Assembly (NCBI GenBank): GCA_002352055.1
Contig: DEHS01000102.1
Coordinates: forward strand, 127,940 to 137,074
Direction of reading: 5' to 3'
Length of the DNA stretch: 9,135 nucleotides
Origin: Legionellaceae bacterium UBA2794
GTDB taxonomy: Bacteria > Pseudomonadota > Gammaproteobacteria > Legionellales > Legionellaceae
Shown here: positions 6,796-9,135 of the stretch, one piece after another
Position numbering within the stretch: the stretch's first letter is position 1
Layout of the letters: every line of letters starts with the position of its first letter
Made by a program: the position numbers and the translations under genes
Notes under the pieces: model-generated
What the model was told of the DNA's origin: nothing
What the model saw: only the letters and a program-made list of their open reading frames with translations
Databases searched by the model: none

Positions 6796-6814
6796 ATTAC
6801 ACATTTTGTAATTG
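6794..6814 (+). other. Conserved 7-bp hairpin right after the tRNA CCA
   Basis: CAATTAC and GTAATTG pair around a 7-base ACATTTT loop. The stem is unchanged in the second repeat copy (8617-8637) while the loop varies by one base and the adjacent tRNA part has decayed. No U-tract follows, so a terminator is not well supported. A recombinase or accessory-protein site is possible. Confidence 0.4.
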
Positions 6815-6983
6815 TTCGCAAGTGTTTAAATTAGTACGTAACTGATTGATAAATAATTGCTCTTCCCCAAATCCGTCGTCCCTTTCACTCAGCCGCCCAG
6901 CACATTAATCCTTAATCTATAATTTTCAAAATGTCTAAATCCATAAAGTTTGTCATTGAATCAATTTCATTTTTCGACGAAGG

Positions 6984-7062
6984 TAGGTTGGGTCATTGAC
7001 CCAACAATCATACTCACCAGGCACTATCGAGGCAGTGTGTTGGGTCAAAATGACCCAACCTA
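6984..7062. repeat. REPIN-like palindromic repeat, unit 1
   Basis: Two palindromes in inverted orientation, TTGGGTCATTGACCCAA (6988-7004) and TTGGGTCAAAATGACCCAA (7040-7058), are separated by ~35 bases. They are bounded by GTAGG on the left and CCTAC on the right, so the whole is a terminal inverted repeat whose ends are themselves hairpins. This layout matches REP doublets (REPINs) mobilised by RAYT transposases, or a small MITE. No transposase is present in the window. Confidence 0.7.
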
Positions 7063-7234
7063 CGGCAAAGTTCGCATTTATAGCAAAACCAGACACTCTC
7101 ACTTTTTTGATTGTTGGGTCATTGACCCAACAATCAAATCACCACGCACTATCGAGGCAGTGTGTTGGGTCAAAATGACCCAACCTACGGCAAAGTTCGC
7201 ACTCATAGCAAAACCAGACACTCTCACTTTTTTG
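6987..7234 (+). repeat. Tandem duplication of a ~125-bp block containing the REPIN
   Basis: Two units (about 6987-7110 and 7111-7234) repeat at a period of 125-126 bases and are almost identical. Each holds both hairpins, GCACTATCGAGGCAGTGTG, CTACGGCAAAGTTCGCA and AGCAAAACCAGACACTCTCA, ending in CTTTTTTG. Differences are limited to the spacer (TACTCACCAG against AATCACCAC), ATTTATAG against ACTCATAG, and the unit start. The near-identity shows a recent tandem duplication. Open frames across it are repeat artefacts. Confidence 0.85.
7110..7188. repeat. REPIN-like palindromic repeat, unit 2
   Basis: Hairpins lie at 7114-7130 and 7165-7183. The left outer flank is GATTG instead of GTAGG. This makes GATTGTTGGGTCA/TGACCCAACAATC an extended palindrome of 27 bases with a single unpaired centre, longer than in unit 1. 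The change arises at the duplication junction. Confidence 0.65.
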
Positions 7235-7378
7235 TAGCAACTGTCCTGAATTTTTAATTTAAGATAGTTGCATCTGGCTGTCTGGATTTTTGTGCAGAAA
7301 ACTCATTTTTAAGTTACATTACCTGATTATTACTGGAAATTGATAAGTCAAAAATTGAATTAACACAAGGGTCAAAAC

Positions 7379-7887
7379 ATGGTAAATGTTGAAATAATTC
7401 CAATTACTGAAGAACATATTGAAGGTTTTTGGTCTGCTGTAGACAGTGTTGCACGTGAACGTAAATATCTTGCCTTCTTAGAGGGCCCACCAATCAATTG
7501 CACCAGAGAATTTGTTTTAGGAAATATTGAGGAGAATTGGCCTCATTTTATCGCTGTTAGTGATGGACAAATAATTGGATGGTGTGACATAAGCGCACTT
7601 GATAGGCCTGTTTTTGCACATACTGGTTCTTTAGGAATTGGAATATTAGCATCTTATAGAGGACTAGGGATTGGTAAGAGATTAATGGAGATGTCCATTC
7701 AAAAAGCAGATCAAAAAGGACTAACACGTATAGAACTCACTGTTCGCGAAAAAATAAGCCAGTCATTGCCTTGTATGAAAAATTTGGATTTGAAAAGGAA
7801 GGAGTCCATAAAAATGCTGTCTGTATTGATGGAAAATATGAAAACCACGTTTTTATGGCACTTTTATTAGGGAATGCAAAAAACTAA
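7379..7887 (+). pseudogene. GNAT-family N-acetyltransferase, broken by one frameshift
   Basis: The frame from the ATG at 7379 (AAGG 8 bases upstream) encodes a GNAT acetyltransferase with the acetyl-CoA pyrophosphate loop YRGLGIGKRLM at residues ~93-103, preceded by SLGIGILA. After VRE (nt ~7750) homology leaves this frame, and the in-frame end at 7870 codes an unrelated tail. Adding one base to the six-A run at 7749-7754 restores NKPVIALYEKFGFEKEGVHK, the standard GNAT C-terminal motif, to a TAA at 7885-7887 (about 169 residues). Enzymes of this type acetylate small amines or protein N-termini with acetyl-CoA; the substrate is unknown. The break removes strand 6-7 of the fold and probably inactivates it, unless it is a sequencing error or A-run slippage restores the frame. 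Confidence 0.8.
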
Positions 7888-7906
7888 CTAGGTATTTAAC
7901 TTATGA

Positions 7907-8183
7907 TTATAGGCTCAGCTCATTATGAGAAGCAATCTTACTAATTGTAATTTCTCTTTATCTGGCTTGTGATAAATTAAACTAAATCAGGCTTTACGTG
8001 ACAATTAAGGTGGTCCTGCCAATTATTAGATGCGCATGATCCCTGTGTTTCGCTGCAAGGGGATTCATCTCGCGCTAATGTATCAATAATCTCGACAAAG
8101 ATTACTGAAAATTGCTTTGTGTTTACCTTTTATTTCGTGCTTATAATCCGTATAAATTGGGTTGTGTACTCAATCGTTCTCAT
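7907..8183 (-). pseudogene. yafQ: YafQ-like mRNA interferase toxin, multiply frameshifted
   Basis: The ATG at 8181-8183 overlaps the antitoxin's final codons, as in dinJ-yafQ operons. Reading across frames gives MRTIEYTTQF, then YKHEIKGKHKAIFSNL, VEIIDTLARDE, PLAAKHRDHA, LSNNWQDHLNCHVKPDLV, LIYHKPDKEKLQLVRL and SHNELSL, ending at TAA 7907-7909. That is about 92 codons, the length of E. coli YafQ. Counterparts of the YafQ catalytic residues are still readable in RDHAL, HVKPD and SHNEL. About six single-base indels separate these blocks, so no functional toxin can be made. Intact YafQ cleaves mRNA on the ribosome. The amount of decay is much greater than in the adjacent acetyltransferase. Confidence 0.85.
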
Positions 8184-8435
8184 TATTTAAATCATCCATG
8201 AGCGACTGAACGGTTTTAAACGATTTTAACTGGCCGCGCCTGGCTTCTTTCATCGCATTAATCGTTTGTGATTTGGAATAAGAGGTTCAAAAGGCAATGC
8301 GTGTTCTTTGGCTAAAAGGGTTAGCAACATACGAAATGCATCAGATACAGTAAGCCCCATTGATGCAAGCACGGCTGATGCTTCTTCTTTAATATGCTCA
8401 TCAATTCTTGCTCCTACCACTGCATTAGTAGTTAT
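8170..8435 (-). pseudogene. dinJ: DinJ/RelB-family antitoxin, start codon lost and frameshifted
   Basis: The reverse strand encodes TTNAVVGARIDEHIKEEASA, then VLASMGLTVSDAFRMLLTLL and AKEHALPFEPLIPNHK. This is the ribbon-helix-helix and dimerisation region typical of DinJ/RelB (RID, GLTVSDAxR, LPFE). AGGAG at 8443-8447 lies 7 bases before an ATA at 8433-8435, where the ATG should be, so the start codon appears mutated. One base is missing in the A-run at 8265-8267, and an in-frame TGA follows at 8250-8252. Restoring it gives TINAMKEARRGQLKSFKTVQ and then SLMDDLNNEND to the stop at 8170-8172, about 88 residues against 86 in E. coli DinJ. The toxin gene overlaps it. Both members are dead, so the module no longer stabilises the region. 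Confidence 0.85.
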
Positions 8436-8455
8436 TATATTTCTCCTGTCTATGA

Positions 8456-8467
8456 GCTACATGTAGC
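8456..8467. promoter_or_regulatory. Palindrome upstream of the antitoxin, candidate autoregulatory operator
   Basis: GCTACATGTAGC is a perfect 12-base palindrome 8 bases upstream of the antitoxin ribosome site. DinJ/RelB antitoxins repress their own operon by binding palindromes with a ribbon-helix-helix dimer, so position and form fit an old operator. It is short enough to be chance. Confidence 0.35.
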
Positions 8468-8527
8468 ACAAAATTCATATTCGTGCGTATCTATTCGTAT
8501 TCTTTAATTTATGGTAGGTATGCAACA

Positions 8528-8777
8528 TTGGGTAGATTTGGGTAACCTTCGAGTCCATATTATTTTAGTTAATCAAAATCAATAAGTTACATGCTGGTTA
8601 GATATCGGCCCAACACCAATTACATATTTTGTAATTGTTCGCAAGAGTTCAAATTGGTACGTAACTGATTGAGTAATAATTGCTCTTCTTTAAAACCATA
8701 GGCACTTCACGTATCGCACAGCACATTAAATTATCTATAAATCTTCAAATTTCTAGATCCATAAATTCGTCGCTGAA
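8528..8777 (+). repeat. Long direct repeat, copy 2 (decayed att region)
   Basis: This is the second copy of the 6701-6960 repeat, in the same orientation and 1.8 kb away. The tandem TTGGGTA motif (8528-8549), TTCGAGTCC, AAAATCAATAAGTTA, hairpin, GTACGTAACTGATTGA and CAGCACATTAA are all kept. The tRNA 3' end at 8596-8618 has decayed to GGTTAGATATCGGCCCAACA plus CCA, having lost the T-loop and two acceptor bases. It is therefore the older junction. The interval between the copies holds only broken genes and repeats. Confidence 0.7.
8596..8618 (+). other. Degenerate tRNA 3'-end remnant
   Basis: Aligned to 6771-6795 this keeps GGTT, CGGCCC and CACCA, while TTCGACT reads TTAGATA and the acceptor TGGG is reduced to AA. 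It cannot function as a tRNA part and is only recognisable through the flanking repeat. Confidence 0.5.
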
Positions 8778-8907
8778 ATTTATGTGAATAAAGCTTCTGA
8801 GTATAGTCATTTGCAATCTCAATAAAGTTTTTAATAAATTACTCCCTCAGATAAGTGAATACTTTGAGCAAAGTTATATGCATTGAAAAAGTAACTGTCT
8901 TATCCCC

Positions 8908-9135
8908 TCATTTAAAAAGTATTAAAATAATATTCAGCACGGCAAGGAAAAGAATTACAGAAAAAGTCAGAATCATTCCGCGCACACGAAATTTGAAATG
9001 CTTTATATTATAAATAAAAGAATAAGCATGAAGAACTCTTCCCAGAATAAAAAATAAAGCTAAGATGAATAGAATGACCCAATGGGCTTGATTCGCTTCA
9101 GCACAAAGCATCAATATTAATGTAATCGGAGTGTA
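8908..9135 (-). CDS. MAPEG-family membrane protein, C-terminal part (N-terminus outside window)
   Basis: The frame runs in from the right edge and ends at TGA 8908-8910, giving about 75 residues of a family that is usually ~130 long. It starts YTPITLILMLCAE, then has a hydrophobic helix (WVILFILALFFILGRVLHAY) with the R-x-x-HA signature of MAPEG, a short basic loop (KHFKFRVR), and a last helix (GMILTFSVILFLAVLNIILI). MAPEG members are inner-membrane proteins related to glutathione transferases and leukotriene-C4 synthase. Bacterial ones such as YecN-like proteins have poorly defined substrates. It appears intact in the visible part and may mark the conserved chromosome beyond the island. Confidence 0.8.
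   Translation of the reverse strand, partial: YTPITLILMLCAEANQAHWVILFILALFFILGRVLHAYSFIYNIKHFKFRVRGMILTFSVILFLAVLNIILILFK

Larger units (their letters stand above)
6701..6960 (+). repeat. Long direct repeat, copy 1, surrounding a tRNA 3' end (att region)
   Basis: About 260 bases recur at 8528-8777 in the same orientation, at roughly 75-80% identity by eye with small indels. Shared landmarks in order are the TTGGGTA tandem motif, TTCGAGTCC, AAAATCAATAAGTTA, the tRNA 3' end, CAATTAC...GTAATTG, TTCGCAAG, GTACGTAACTGATTGA, AATAATTGCTCTTC, CAGCACATTAA and ATCCATAAA. Similarity extends on both sides of the tRNA part, so it is not just a short core duplicated by integration. It looks like a whole attachment region. 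Weaker likeness (CGTATCT-TTCG) reaches about 40 bases further left. This copy is the better preserved one. No credible protein gene lies between 6606 and 7378. Confidence 0.75.

Noticed and set aside
6633..6845. Short plus-strand open frame through the tRNA fragment
   Set aside because: It crosses the att repeat and tRNA 3' end, has no ribosome site and no protein-like composition.
6983..7235. CRISPR array
   Set aside because: There are only two units of ~125 bases, the repeats are hairpin doublets, and the intervening sequence is also repeated rather than unique.
6950..7237. Two overlapping open frames across the REPIN duplication
   Set aside because: The peptides are internally repeated because the DNA is; the palindromes explain the open frame.
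8861..8874. ACTTTG/CAAAGT inverted repeat downstream of the MAPEG gene
   Set aside because: The loop is only two bases and no U-tract follows on the minus strand.

Overview
The window looks like the right-hand end of a mobile genomic island in an AT-rich gammaproteobacterium. A Legionella-type genome fits best, judging from base composition, codon choice, short secreted hypotheticals and the tRNA-linked junction. The genus is an inference, because no rRNA or diagnostic housekeeping gene is present.

Bases 1-2160 hold the mobile-element core: the 3' part of a Toprim/RecA-type primase-helicase, then a phage small-terminase-like gene (TerS), then a convergent small XRE regulator. No large terminase, portal, capsid or tail gene follows TerS. 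That pattern recalls phage satellites (PICI- or P4-like) more than a complete prophage.

Bases 2160-6650 are cargo. In order they are a secreted 161-aa protein, a DUF4238 protein on the minus strand, a five-helix membrane protein, a 286-aa protein that looks like an N-terminal-nucleophile (HslV/proteasome-like) hydrolase, and a minus-strand two-gene unit coding for a membrane-anchored protein and a small Cys-rich secreted protein. Most have no assignable function. Their position between the satellite core and an attachment site is typical for accessory or defence cargo.

Bases 6650-8800 are a graveyard of integration events. A 25-base tRNA 3' end (T-loop to CCA, possibly tRNA-Phe) without its 5' half marks a displaced attachment site at 6771-6795. 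The roughly 260 bp around it recur, more decayed, at 8528-8777. Each copy carries a tandem 12-base motif and a conserved small hairpin after the CCA. Between the copies lie a tandemly duplicated REPIN-like palindromic repeat, a GNAT acetyltransferase broken by one frameshift, and an inactivated dinJ-yafQ toxin-antitoxin operon with many frameshifts. The simplest reading is successive integrations at one tRNA-derived site, the inner interval being the relic of an older island. The window ends in the C-terminal part of a MAPEG-family membrane protein on the minus strand, possibly the first gene of the conserved chromosome.
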